Positions 9,156 through 17,582 of a stretch of 64,000 nt of DNA are shown here, piece after piece. Source of the stretch: Nioella nitratireducens. Lineage in GTDB: Bacteria; Pseudomonadota; Alphaproteobacteria; Rhodobacterales; Rhodobacteraceae. Each line of letters starts with the position of its first letter. The first letter of the stretch is position 1. The DNA is taken from assembly GCF_001879715.1 (NCBI RefSeq), contig NZ_MNBW01000001.1, positions 124,001 through 188,000 of the forward strand, in the 5' to 3' direction. The notes under the pieces are model-generated. The model did not search any database, had not been told where the DNA came from, and saw only the letters and a program-made list of their open reading frames with translations. A program made the position numbers and the translations under genes.

Positions 9156-9644
9156 CTCTGCGATACCCCCTCTGGCATATGAACGTCTTTTCCCCGCATG
9201 GCGGCTGGCGGGACCAAAACTCTGTTTGTTTCAAGAAGCTTACAATTATCTAACGATTTTGGAAGCACGAATGTCGGCGATATTGTTGCTGAAAGCAGAA
9301 CAGTGCGGGCATTGCGCCAAAGATCAGACCCCACTGATCGGCGGAATTTCGGGAAAGAACCGATTCGCACGGCGGTCGCTTCGAATGATTGAAATTGGGT
9401 TAATTTATGACACGATTGCGTTCCTGTCGCGGAATGGCAACATATTTGTCGCCTCTCTAGCGACAATCCCAACCGTCAAAACGCTTCGTTTCCATCCAGC
9501 GGCATCCCGGCACCGCCGCGCTTCACAGGGCTTGGAACTGCTCTACACTCTCTCGCTATCAGGCAAGAGGGCAAGAGCCGGCTACGGCCGTGCGGCGATC
9601 TACGGGCAGATTGTCGATGATATCGCTACGAAAGGACGTCACAG
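9156..9644. other. long AT-richer intergenic region between divergent exported-protein genes
   Basis: 489 bases without a convincing gene. An open frame crosses it on the plus strand, but its translation has no family features and it enters the neighbouring genes. The middle (about 9230-9470) is clearly richer in A+T than its surroundings and holds an inverted repeat at 9446-9466. Promoters for the OmpA-like gene (leftwards) and the His-rich gene (rightwards) must lie here, but I cannot name hexamers with confidence. Confidence 0.6.
9446..9466. repeat. perfect 7-bp inverted repeat
   Basis: TTGTCGC and GCGACAA are separated by 7 bases. It lies in the AT-richer spacer about 180 bases before the His-rich gene. 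It could be an operator or an RNA hairpin; nothing else decides between them. Confidence 0.6.
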
Positions 9645-10046
9645 ATGAAACGCCGTTCAACGCTGGCCGCAAGTTGCGCCGGCCTTTTTCTCGCCCTCGC
9701 CGGCCCTGCGCTGGCCGATGGCCCAACCGTGTATATTACCGGTGATGCACACCCGGCCTATGGCCACGGGCACGTGCATCCCGCCGGCCACGGCCACGAC
9801 TACGTGGTGGCCGAACGTGTCACGATCACGATCAGCTGCTTCCGCGGCCCGTGGCAAGAAGTGATCTGGGACCGGCCAGAGCCGGTCTTCGTCGACAGCC
9901 TCGTCGCTGCCGGCTACACCTTCCCGGAAGCACATGCGATTGCCGAGCGGGTCTGCCGCGACATTGATGGCGTGGGAGACTCGGCCCATGCTCAACAGGT
10001 GATGCTGCGGATCATCGAAGACCAACCGCCGCACTGGAACCCATGA
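9645..10046 (+). CDS. His-rich exported protein of unknown function
   Basis: A 133-residue protein with AAAGGA eight bases before ATG. Residues 1-24 are a typical signal peptide ending ALAD. Just after it comes a His/Gly cluster, AHPAYGHGHVHPAGHGHD, with seven His in 18 residues, which looks able to bind metal such as Zn, Cu or Ni. The rest (about residues 55-133) has two Cys and no family I recognise. It is alone on the plus strand and convergent with miaB. Export is well supported; metal binding is inference from composition. Confidence 0.78.
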   Translation: MKRRSTLAASCAGLFLALAGPALADGPTVYITGDAHPAYGHGHVHPAGHGHDYVVAERVTITISCFRGPWQEVIWDRPEPVFVDSLVAAGYTFPEAHAIAERVCRDIDGVGDSAHAQQVMLRIIEDQPPHWNP

Positions 10047-10060
10047 TCTGACCGACCGAC

Positions 10061-10091
10061 CGGGGATGGCGCAGGGTGGTGCCATCCCCCG
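10061..10091. terminator. hairpin between convergent His-rich gene and miaB
   Basis: CGGGGATGGC and GCCATCCCCG form a 10-bp stem around a 10-base loop, 14 bases after one stop and 12 before the other. There is no T run on either side, so termination strength is uncertain. Confidence 0.6.
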
Positions 10092-10103
10092 TCGACAGGT
10101 GGA

Positions 10104-11429
10104 TCAATCGCCAATCAGCTCGCCCGCCAAGGAATTCGGGCCGCTTTCAACGATACGCACACGGGCGATTTCGCCCATCAGGCTTTCCGGGGCCTGGACA
10201 TGAACGGCATGCAGATAGTCGGACTTGCCGACCAACTGCCCTTCAAGTCGCCCTGTTTTCTCGAACAAGACCTTGACCTCGCGGCCGACCATACCGTCCT
10301 GCGCCGCGCGCTGCTGTTCGGTCAGCAAGGCCTGCAAGCGTTGCAGCCGTGCGTCGGCAACCTCTGGATCGACGGGCGCTTTTTCGGCGGCCGGGGTGCC
10401 GGGGCGGGCCGAATATTTAAAGGAATAGGCCTGCCCGTAGCCAACGGTCCGCACCAATTCCATTGTCGCCTCGAAATCCTCGTCCGTCTCGCCGGGGAAG
10501 CCGACGATGAAATCGCCTGACAGCAGCAGGTCAGGCCGAGCAGCGCGAATGCGCTCGATCAGCGCGATATACTCTTCCGCCGTGTGCTTGCGGTTCATCG
10601 CCTTCAGAATGCGGTCAGACCCCGATTGCACCGGCAGATGCAGATAGGGCATCAGCTTGTCGCAATCGCCATGGGCGGCGATCAGGTCATCTTCCATGTC
10701 GTTGGGATGAGAGGTGGTGAAGCGGATGCGGTCGAGTCCTTGGATCATCGCCATCTCGCGGATCAGCCGGGCAAGACCCCATTCCCCGTCCGGGCCCTGC
10801 CCATGATAGGCATTCACGTTCTGACCAAGCAGGGTGATTTCCCGAACGCCCCGATCGACCAGATCGCGCGCTTCACGCAGCAGGCGGTCCGCCGGGCGGC
10901 TTACCTCGGCCCCGCGCGTATAGGGCACCACGCAGAAGGCGCAGAACTTGTCGCAGCCTTCCTGCACGGTCAAAAACGCGGTTGGCCCGCGTTTGGGCTT
11001 GCGCGCCTTGGGCAGGTGCAGGAACTTGTCCTCTTCGGGAAAATCGGTGTCGAGCGCCTTTTCCCCCTGCGCGACGGCCCGCGCCATCGCGGGCAGGCGG
11101 TGATAAGTCTGCGGGCCGACCACGAGGTCAACCATCGGCTGGCGGCGCATGATCTCTTCGCCTTCGGCCTGCGCCACGCAGCCCGCAACACCGATCTTGA
11201 GGTCCGGGTTGGCGTCGCGCAGGGGCTTCATGCGCCCAAGCTCGGAATAGACCTTTTCCGCCGCCTTTTCCCGGATGTGGCAGGTGTTCAGCAGGATCAT
11301 GTCCGCTTCTTCAGCCGTACCGACCTGTTCATACCCTTCGGACCCGAGCGCCTCGGCCATGCGTTCTGAATCATAGACGTTCATCTGGCAGCCATAGGTC
11401 TTGACGAACAGTTTCTTCGGGGCGGACAT
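10104..11429 (-). CDS. miaB: tRNA-2-methylthio-N6-dimethylallyladenosine synthase
   Basis: Radical-SAM enzyme that thiomethylates i6A37 of tRNA. The 441-residue protein has the N-terminal methylthiotransferase domain ([35 protein letters not shown] supplying the three cysteines of the second cluster), the radical-SAM motif [15 protein letters not shown] near residue 155, and a C-terminal TRAM domain (about 375-440). The start at ATG 11429 has GAGGAG upstream; the longer open frame ahead of it is not family-like. It is divergent from the gene at 11567. Confidence 0.97.
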   Translation of the reverse strand: MSAPKKLFVKTYGCQMNVYDSERMAEALGSEGYEQVGTAEEADMILLNTCHIREKAAEKVYSELGRMKPLRDANPDLKIGVAGCVAQAEGEEIMRRQPMVDLVVGPQTYHRLPAMARAVAQGEKALDTDFPEEDKFLHLPKARKPKRGPTAFLTVQEGCDKFCAFCVVPYTRGAEVSRPADRLLREARDLVDRGVREITLLGQNVNAYHGQGPDGEWGLARLIREMAMIQGLDRIRFTTSHPNDMEDDLIAAHGDCDKLMPYLHLPVQSGSDRILKAMNRKHTAEEYIALIERIRAARPDLLLSGDFIVGFPGETDEDFEATMELVRTVGYGQAYSFKYSARPGTPAAEKAPVDPEVADARLQRLQALLTEQQRAAQDGMVGREVKVLFEKTGRLEGQLVGKSDYLHAVHVQAPESLMGEIARVRIVESGPNSLAGELIGD

Positions 11430-11566
11430 GGGGCAGCTCCTCGCGGCGGGTATCTGGGGGGATGTATCGCAAGCGCAAGGTCGCTTCAATGGAGCCCTGA
11501 GGCGTTTGCAAAATCGTAAACCGCCGGGCACAGTATGCTTGGGCAGCAAGAACCGGATACCGGCAG

Positions 11567-12439
11567 ATGATCCATTCCTCATTGGCAAGCTTCGCGGCAC
11601 ATGCGCGGGCCACCCCCCTCGGCAAGGGGCCGTTTGCCATTGTCATCGCTGAAGACGCCGTCGAACTGGATTCGACCCTCGATCACCTGACCCATCTGGG
11701 CTTTCGCCGCATCTTCCTGCTGGCGCCAGAAGAGGTGAGCCTGCCCGACAGCTTGGCCGATCCAGAGATCATCGACGTGATCCGCCATCGCACCCGCTTG
11801 CCCGGCACCGCACAAGAGGCCGTGAATACGCTGATCCGCCTCGTGCCGGGGGAATGGCTGCATTACTGCTATAATGCCGAATACCTGTTTTACCCGTTCT
11901 GCGAACAACGCCGGGTCGGCGAGGCCGTGGCCTTTGTGATGGAAGAGCGGCGCGACACGGTGCTTGGCTATATCGTCGACCTTTACGCCGAAGACCTGAC
12001 ACTCTACCCGAACGCCGTTTCGCTTGAGACCGCGCATATGGACGGTTCGGGCTATTTCGCGGAAACCCGCCGCAACGAAGATGGCGAGGTGCTGGAGCGG
12101 CAACTCAATTTCTTCGGCGGGCTTCGGTGGCGGTTCGAAGAACATGTCCCCGAGACCAAGCGCCATATCGGACGCCCCGCCCTGTTTCAGGCGGTCGAAG
12201 GGTTGCGGCTGCGCGAGAACAACACGCTCTCGGTCGAAGAGATGAACACCTATACCTGCGCATGGCACAATTCGATGTCGGCGGCGATCTGTTCCTTTCG
12301 CGTGGCCAAGGCGCTGCGCGCCAACCCCGGATCACGCCATGACGTGGACAATTTCAGCTGGCACAAATCGGCCCGGTTCTACTGGTCGTCGCGGCAGTTG
12401 ATGGACCTGGGCCTGATGGAACCGGGGCAGTGGTTCTGA
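11567..12439 (+). CDS. conserved protein, possibly glycosyltransferase-like
   Basis: A 290-residue soluble protein without signal peptide or membrane helices. Residues 20-100 read like an alternating beta/alpha domain ([32 protein letters not shown]), followed by [15 protein letters not shown] and [11 protein letters not shown], which recall GT-A glycosyltransferases with their acidic metal site. I cannot point to a certain DXD. The C-terminus is rich in Trp, His and Arg ([20 protein letters not shown]). It stands alone, divergent from miaB. The glycosyltransferase idea is a weak inference. Confidence 0.7.
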   Translation: MIHSSLASFAAHARATPLGKGPFAIVIAEDAVELDSTLDHLTHLGFRRIFLLAPEEVSLPDSLADPEIIDVIRHRTRLPGTAQEAVNTLIRLVPGEWLHYCYNAEYLFYPFCEQRRVGEAVAFVMEERRDTVLGYIVDLYAEDLTLYPNAVSLETAHMDGSGYFAETRRNEDGEVLERQLNFFGGLRWRFEEHVPETKRHIGRPALFQAVEGLRLRENNTLSVEEMNTYTCAWHNSMSAAICSFRVAKALRANPGSRHDVDNFSWHKSARFYWSSRQLMDLGLMEPGQWF

Positions 12440-12608
12440 CGCCGGTCGCGCTTGGGTGGGCTGGAGGGGCTTTGGCCCGCTCGCGCACAGCAGACCAAAC
12501 GGGCCCGTTGACCCGTGACACATAATCTTTGATGGACAATGCCCGCGTTCACCGGTAGTGACCGCGCTTTGCGCCTGCCCGCGCGCTGACCTCGCTGGAC
12601 CTGCCCCC

Positions 12609-14720
12609 ATGATCTCGACCCTTTCCGACGCCCTTGCCGAGCGCGGCTATGAAACCCTGACTGCCGTGCAAGAGGCCGTCACCGCCCCCGAGTTGGAAAA
12701 CGCCGACCTTCTGGTGTCAGCGCAAACCGGATCGGGCAAGACCGTGGGCTTTGGCCTTGCCATCGCCAAGACGCTGATGGGCGAAGAGGCACGGCTTGGC
12801 GCGGCGGCCGCACCGCTGGCACTGGTCGTCGCGCCGACACGGGAACTGGCGCTTCAGGTGCAGCGCGAACTGGCGTGGCTCTACGGTAAGGCGGGCGCGC
12901 GCGTCGTGTCATGTATCGGCGGCATGGATGCGCGCGAAGAACGCCGCGCGCTGGATCGTGGGGCCCATATCGTCGTTGGCACGCCGGGCCGCCTGCGCGA
13001 CCACATCACCCGCGGCTCGCTGGACCTGACCGACATTCGTGCCGTGGTGCTGGACGAGGCGGACGAGATGCTCGATCTCGGATTCCGCGAAGACCTCGAA
13101 TTCATGCTTGGCGAAGCGCCCGAAGATCGCCGCACCCTGATGTTCTCGGCCACCGTGCCACGCACCATCGCGGAAATGGCCAAGCAGTTTCAGCGCGACG
13201 CCGTGCGTGTCACCACCCTGACCGGCGGCAGCCAACATGCCGACATTGCCTATCAACTGGTGCAGGTCGCCCCCCGCGACGCGGAAAACGCGATCATCAA
13301 CCTCTTGCGATTTCATGACTCGCAGACCGCCATCGTCTTTGCCAACACCCGTGCCGCCGTGGCCCACCTGACCGCCCGCTTTGCCAATCGCGGCATGTCG
13401 GTGGTCAGCCTGTCGGGGGAGCTGAGCCAGGATGAACGCAGCCACGCGCTGCAAGCGCTGCGCGACGGGCGGGCACGGGTGTGCGTGGCGACCGATGTGG
13501 CCGCGCGCGGCATCGACCTGCCGAACCTCGATCTGGTGATCCATGCCGATCTGCCCACGAATACCGAAGCCCTCTTGCACCGTTCGGGTCGCACGGGCCG
13601 CGCCGGGCGCAAGGGCATTTCGGCGCTGATCGTGCCGGACAAGGCGACGAACAAGGCCAGCCGCCTGCTGAAATGGGCCAAGATCGAAGGGGAATGGGTG
13701 ACCGCGCCCACGCCCGATGAAATCCTTTCGAAAGACGAAGCGCGCCTGCTGGAAGACCCGGCATGGGGGGCGGACCTGACCGAAAGCGAGGCTGCATTCG
13801 CCGCCACCTTGCTGGCGCAGCACAGCCCGGAACAAGTGGCAGCGGCGTGCCTCAGGCTCTACCGTGCCAAGCTGTCCGCCCCGGAAGAGGTCGCTACCGG
13901 CACCAGCACCCCGCCCCGCGACCCGCGCGCCTCGTTCGGGCCATCGGCTTGGGTGTCGCTTTCAATCGGGCGCGACAAGGGGGCAGAGCCGCGCTGGCTG
14001 TTGCCGCTTCTGTGTCGCGCGGGGGGGCTCGACAAAGGCCAGATCGGCAAGATCCGGGTGCAGGACACGGCGACCTTCGTGGAATTGCAGGCACCGGCGG
14101 TCGCGGATTTCCTCGCCCAGCTCGGCCCCGGTGGCCTGTTGGAAGAGGACGTGCGGGCGACGGTTCTGGACAACGCCCCCGACATCGCCGCCCGCCCACG
14201 CCCACAGGGCGACCGACCGCGCGGCGACAAACCCCGGTTCGACAAGCCGCGAGACGACAAACCGCGCGCGGCCAAGCCCCGCGATGACCGTCCCCGCGGC
14301 GACAGGCCTCATTCCGACCGGCCCCGCGCCGACAAACCCGGCTGGGGCAAGCCGACGGACGAGCGCCCCCGCGCCGACCGGCCTCGCAGCGACAAGCCGC
14401 GCGATGATCGGCCCCGTGCCGACAAACCGCGCTCCGACAAACCGAAATGGGACAAGCCCCGCAAGGATGGCCCGCGCCCTGACCGTAAAAGCACAGACAC
14501 CCCGGCCCGCAAACCCGCCAAGGCAAAACCCGACGCAGCCGCCCCGGCAAAACCGGCCGAGAAGCCCCGCGCCAAGGCCAACCCGGCCCTCAGCGCCTCG
14601 CAATCGCTGCGCAGCAAGGACGGCGCCCGCAAGCCCCGCCAGAAGACCGCCGGGTATGACAGCCCCAAGCGTGGCCCGAAACCCGGCGGCAAGGGCAAAC
14701 CCGGCAAGCCGCGCTCTTGA
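12609..14720 (+). CDS. DEAD-box RNA helicase with DbpA-like domain and repeat tail
   Basis: A 703-residue ATP-dependent RNA helicase of the DeaD/CsdA type, likely acting in ribosome assembly and cold adaptation. Helicase motifs seen: AQTGSGKT at 38-45, PTRELA, DEAD in VVLDEADEMLDLGF, SAT in FSATVPRTI, and HRSGRTGRAGR. Around residues 440-510 is a DbpA-type RNA-binding fold (FGPSAWVSLSIGRDKG). From residue 534 a basic, disordered tail carries about 18 pentapeptides of type xD(R/K)PR. ATG 12609 matches family N-termini; its ribosome binding site is weak. Confidence 0.93.
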   Translation: MISTLSDALAERGYETLTAVQEAVTAPELENADLLVSAQTGSGKTVGFGLAIAKTLMGEEARLGAAAAPLALVVAPTRELALQVQRELAWLYGKAGARVVSCIGGMDAREERRALDRGAHIVVGTPGRLRDHITRGSLDLTDIRAVVLDEADEMLDLGFREDLEFMLGEAPEDRRTLMFSATVPRTIAEMAKQFQRDAVRVTTLTGGSQHADIAYQLVQVAPRDAENAIINLLRFHDSQTAIVFANTRAAVAHLTARFANRGMSVVSLSGELSQDERSHALQALRDGRARVCVATDVAARGIDLPNLDLVIHADLPTNTEALLHRSGRTGRAGRKGISALIVPDKATNKASRLLKWAKIEGEWVTAPTPDEILSKDEARLLEDPAWGADLTESEAAFAATLLAQHSPEQVAAACLRLYRAKLSAPEEVATGTSTPPRDPRASFGPSAWVSLSIGRDKGAEPRWLLPLLCRAGGLDKGQIGKIRVQDTATFVELQAPAVADFLAQLGPGGLLEEDVRATVLDNAPDIAARPRPQGDRPRGDKPRFDKPRDDKPRAAKPRDDRPRGDRPHSDRPRADKPGWGKPTDERPRADRPRSDKPRDDRPRADKPRSDKPKWDKPRKDGPRPDRKSTDTPARKPAKAKPDAAAPAKPAEKPRAKANPALSASQSLRSKDGARKPRQKTAGYDSPKRGPKPGGKGKPGKPRS
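14208..14477 (+). repeat. 15-bp coding repeats, about 18 copies, in helicase tail
   Basis: Each unit encodes x-D-(R/K)-P-(R/K/H/G/T), in register from residue 534 of the helicase. The DNA copies are diverged, but the peptide pattern is kept. Such Arg-rich low-complexity tails often bind RNA or drive condensation; here that is inference. Confidence 0.85.
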
Positions 14721-14731
14721 TCAACGAAAAA

Positions 14732-14755
14732 GGCGCGGCCCTGAAGGACCGCGCC
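14732..14755. terminator. bidirectional terminator between helicase and hsp20
   Basis: GGCGCGG and CCGCGCC form a 7-bp stem. On the minus strand it is followed by TTTTT, so it should end the hsp20 transcript; it also lies 12 bases after the helicase stop. Confidence 0.8.
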
Positions 14756-14780
14756 AAGAGACGAAGGGATTGCCTGAAAC

Positions 14781-15239
14781 TCAGGCGGTCTCACCTTCCA
14801 GCGCCGGAACCCCGGCGTCAGAGGTGATCTCGATGCGGCGCGGTTTCAGCGCCTCGGGCACTTCGCGCACAAGGTCGATGTGCAACATGCCGTTTTCATG
14901 GGTGGCCCCGGTCACGCGGACATGATCGGCCAAGGTAAAGCGCTTTTCAAAGGCACGGGTGGCAATTCCGCGATGCAGGTAGGTGCGTTGCTCTTCTTCC
15001 TTGGCCTTGCGGGCCGAGACGTGGAGCGCGTTTTCGCGTTGCTCGACAGTCAGGTCGTCGCCGGAAAAACCCGCAACGGCGATGGAGATGCGATAGGCGT
15101 TCTCGTCCGTCTTTTCGATATTGTAGGGGGGGTAGGTGCTGGTGCCGATATCCTGTGTCATCACCCGGTCCAGCATGTCGGCCATGCGGTCGAAACCAAC
15201 GGTAGCACGGAAAAGCGGCGAATAGTCATGAGTGCGCAT
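14781..15239 (-). CDS. small heat shock protein, Hsp20/IbpA family
   Basis: ATP-independent holdase chaperone that binds unfolding proteins in the cytoplasm. The 152-residue protein has the family N-terminus YSPLFRATVGFDRM, the alpha-crystallin domain (about 35-130, YRISIAVAGFSGDDLTVEQ and ENGMLHIDL) and a C-terminal extension with the RRIEI segment, close to the usual IXI motif. Two in-frame ATGs lie 9 bases apart; AGAGG touches the first but is 9 bases from the second, so I choose 15239. No clear heat-shock promoter is visible upstream. Confidence 0.95.
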   Translation of the reverse strand: MRTHDYSPLFRATVGFDRMADMLDRVMTQDIGTSTYPPYNIEKTDENAYRISIAVAGFSGDDLTVEQRENALHVSARKAKEEEQRTYLHRGIATRAFEKRFTLADHVRVTGATHENGMLHIDLVREVPEALKPRRIEITSDAGVPALEGETA

Positions 15240-15368
15240 TTGGGTCATCCTCTTTCTTTGAGCGATACCAACTGTGAAGGGCGGTCGGTTCAGCGACCCG
15301 CCCGGTGGACGACCGGCCCCAATCGGGCACCGGCCATGTCAAGGATTTGGGGAGCGGTTTTCGCCGGT

Positions 15369-16202
15369 TCAAGGGGTGACGCGAATGAAGCGCGCGCCAA
15401 GGTCGTTCTGCCCGTTCTGACCCGCGGTCAGGGTGCGGATCCGGGGCGCTTCACGACTGAAGACATCGTCGGTCCGGTCCAGAAGGTCCAGAACCGGTGC
15501 CAGCCCGCCGCGCAGATCGACCGACAGGGCCACGGGATCACTGCGCCACTGTGCCATGGCCGAGATCACGCCGACAACGCCGACGTGCCCGCTACTGCTG
15601 CCAAAGACCGGCGACCCTGACGATCCGGGGTCGACATGACAGCTGAGCACTTGCATTGCACCGTCGGTGCTTTCCACAGAGCAGCCCTCTTCCAACGAAG
15701 CATGGTCCGATCGCCCGCGCCCGTAGGACACCACTCGCACCAACTGGCCTGCCTCGGCGCGGCCACGGGCCGGGATCGGCTGGATCTGGCCCGACGGAAT
15801 CGCCCGATCCAGTTCCAACACCGCGACGTCGCGGCGCACGCGATCCAAGTCATCCGGTAAATCATAGGCATACTCCGGATGCACCACCGCACGGCGCACG
15901 GCGCGATAGGCCAATGGCTGACCGGCGCGCAGCCCGGCGCTGTAATGCATTCCCGCCAGTGGCACGCGGTCTCCGGTTTCAGGGTTGAACAGGCAATGGG
16001 CCGCCGTCAGCACCAGATCGGTGGCGATCAGCGTGCCGGTGCAATAGCCCGTCCCGGTATCGACCCGCCCGACGGCCTGCCATTGGCGTTCGTCGCCCTG
16101 CCCGGTGACGGCACGCAACGCCGGGCCGTCGGGGTCGATGGTCGGCAACCCCTGCGCCGCAGCGGCAGAGGCAAGGAACAGCCAGATCAAGATGGCACGC
16201 AT
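15369..16202 (-). CDS. exported trypsin-like serine protease
   Basis: A 277-residue S1-family protease with an N-terminal signal peptide (about residues 1-17, ending AAAQ), so it acts in the periplasm or outside. The catalytic triad is visible: His in VLTAAHCLF, Asp in RRDVAVLELD, Ser in DPGSSGSPVFG. There is no PDZ domain, so it is not DegP-like; it resembles the glutamyl-endopeptidase/V8-like branch. ATG 16202 has GGAG eight bases upstream. It is 63 bases from glcF on the same strand, with no obvious functional link. Confidence 0.92.
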   Translation of the reverse strand: MRAILIWLFLASAAAAQGLPTIDPDGPALRAVTGQGDERQWQAVGRVDTGTGYCTGTLIATDLVLTAAHCLFNPETGDRVPLAGMHYSAGLRAGQPLAYRAVRRAVVHPEYAYDLPDDLDRVRRDVAVLELDRAIPSGQIQPIPARGRAEAGQLVRVVSYGRGRSDHASLEEGCSVESTDGAMQVLSCHVDPGSSGSPVFGSSSGHVGVVGVISAMAQWRSDPVALSVDLRGGLAPVLDLLDRTDDVFSREAPRIRTLTAGQNGQNDLGARFIRVTP

Positions 16203-16265
16203 CACGGGTCTCCGGTCACGGGTCGCGTCACTCTGACAGCGGAGTCGGGCGAAAGTTTGGCCCCG

Positions 16266-17582
16266 CTAGCGCAGGATCGGCACTGCCTGTTTGCCCTCGG
16301 CATCCAGCGCCGCCGGGCGCGGCCCGCCGGTGGCCCAATCGAGCAACTCCACCGTATGGACGATCGGCACCTCGGTGCCCGACCCGATCTGCATCATGCA
16401 GCCGATATTGCCCGCCGCGATGATGTCGGGGGCCTTCGCCTCCAGCGTGCGGATCTTGCGCGCCTTCAGCTTGGCCGAGATCTCGGGCTGAAGCAGGTTA
16501 TAGGTGCCCGCCGACCCGCAACACAGGTGCGAATCCGCAGGTTCAACCACCCTGTAGCCCGCCCGCTTCAGCAAATCCTTGGGAAAGGTCTTGATCTGCT
16601 GGCCATGCTGCAACGAACAGGCCGCGTGATAGGCCACGGTCAGGCCCTTTTCACCGCCCTCAGGCAGATCAAGCTGCATCAACAGTTCCGAGACATCCAT
16701 GGTAATGCCAGAAACCGCCGCCGCGTCCTCGGCCAGCGCATCGTTGCGGAACATGTGCCCGTAATCCTTGACGGTCGTGCCGCAGCCGCTGGTGTTGATG
16801 ACGATGGCATCCAACCCCGCGCCCGCCATCTCGGCCGTCCACGCACGGATGTTCTTCGCCGCCGACGCGTGGCTTTCCGCTGCCTTGCCCATGTGATGGG
16901 TCAGCGCCCCGCAGCAGCCCTGCCCCTTGGGCACAACCACCTCGCATCCCAACCGTCGCAGCAGCCGGATCGTGGAGTCGTTGATATCGGTGTTCAGCGC
17001 CTTCTGCGCACAGCCCGTCATCAGCACCACCCGCTTCTTGCGCGCTCCGATGGCCGGGAAGACCTGCGCATCGTCATTGCGGCTGACCGGCGGGATTTGC
17101 TTGGGCGCCATCGCCAGCATCGCCCTGAGCCGCGCGTCGGGAACAAGTCCCGCAAAAGGCCGCCCGATCTTGGCCCCCAGCAGCGCCAGCCGGAACCGGC
17201 CCGGATAGGGGATGATCCGCGCCAGCGTCCAGCGCAAGAGCCGGTCCATCAGCGGGCGTTTGTAGGTCTTCTCGATATGCTCCCGCGCATGATCGACCAG
17301 GTGCATGTAGTGCACGCCCGAGGGACAGGTCGTCATGCAGGCCAGGCAGGACAGACAGCGGTCAATATGCTTGACGGTCTTTTCATCGGCAGGCCGCCCG
17401 CTTTCCAGCATATCTTTTATAAGATAGATCCGCCCCCGCGGACTATCCAGTTCATCCCCCAGTACCTGGTAGGTCGGGCAGGTCGCCGTGCAAAACCCGC
17501 AATGCACGCAGGCGCGCAGGATCTCGTTCGACCGGGCCAGCCCCGGGTCTTGCAACTGGTCGTCAGTGAAAAAAGTCTGCAT
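16266..17582 (-). CDS. glcF: glycolate oxidase iron-sulfur subunit
   Basis: Electron-transfer subunit of membrane-associated glycolate dehydrogenase, which oxidises glycolate to glyoxylate. The 438-residue protein has two 4Fe-4S ferredoxin motifs, CVHCGFCTATCPTY near residue 24 and CLSCLACMTTCPSG near 80, then two CCG-type domains (GCCGAL near 230 and LCCGSAGTYN near 360). The ATG overlaps the glcE stop in TGATG, so translation is coupled. Last gene of glcDEF. Confidence 0.96.
   Translation of the reverse strand: MQTFFTDDQLQDPGLARSNEILRACVHCGFCTATCPTYQVLGDELDSPRGRIYLIKDMLESGRPADEKTVKHIDRCLSCLACMTTCPSGVHYMHLVDHAREHIEKTYKRPLMDRLLRWTLARIIPYPGRFRLALLGAKIGRPFAGLVPDARLRAMLAMAPKQIPPVSRNDDAQVFPAIGARKKRVVLMTGCAQKALNTDINDSTIRLLRRLGCEVVVPKGQGCCGALTHHMGKAAESHASAAKNIRAWTAEMAGAGLDAIVINTSGCGTTVKDYGHMFRNDALAEDAAAVSGITMDVSELLMQLDLPEGGEKGLTVAYHAACSLQHGQQIKTFPKDLLKRAGYRVVEPADSHLCCGSAGTYNLLQPEISAKLKARKIRTLEAKAPDIIAAGNIGCMMQIGSGTEVPIVHTVELLDWATGGPRPAALDAEGKQAVPILR

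Noticed and set aside
9109-9648. 179-codon frame across the AT-richer spacer
   Set aside because: It starts inside the OmpA-like gene, ends inside the next start, and its product shows no signal peptide, motif or repeat.
15240-15368. RNA thermometer or heat-shock sigma promoter before hsp20
   Set aside because: CTTGAC and CCCGAT occur, but the spacing is too short for a sigma-32 promoter, and no stem clearly hides the AGAGG.
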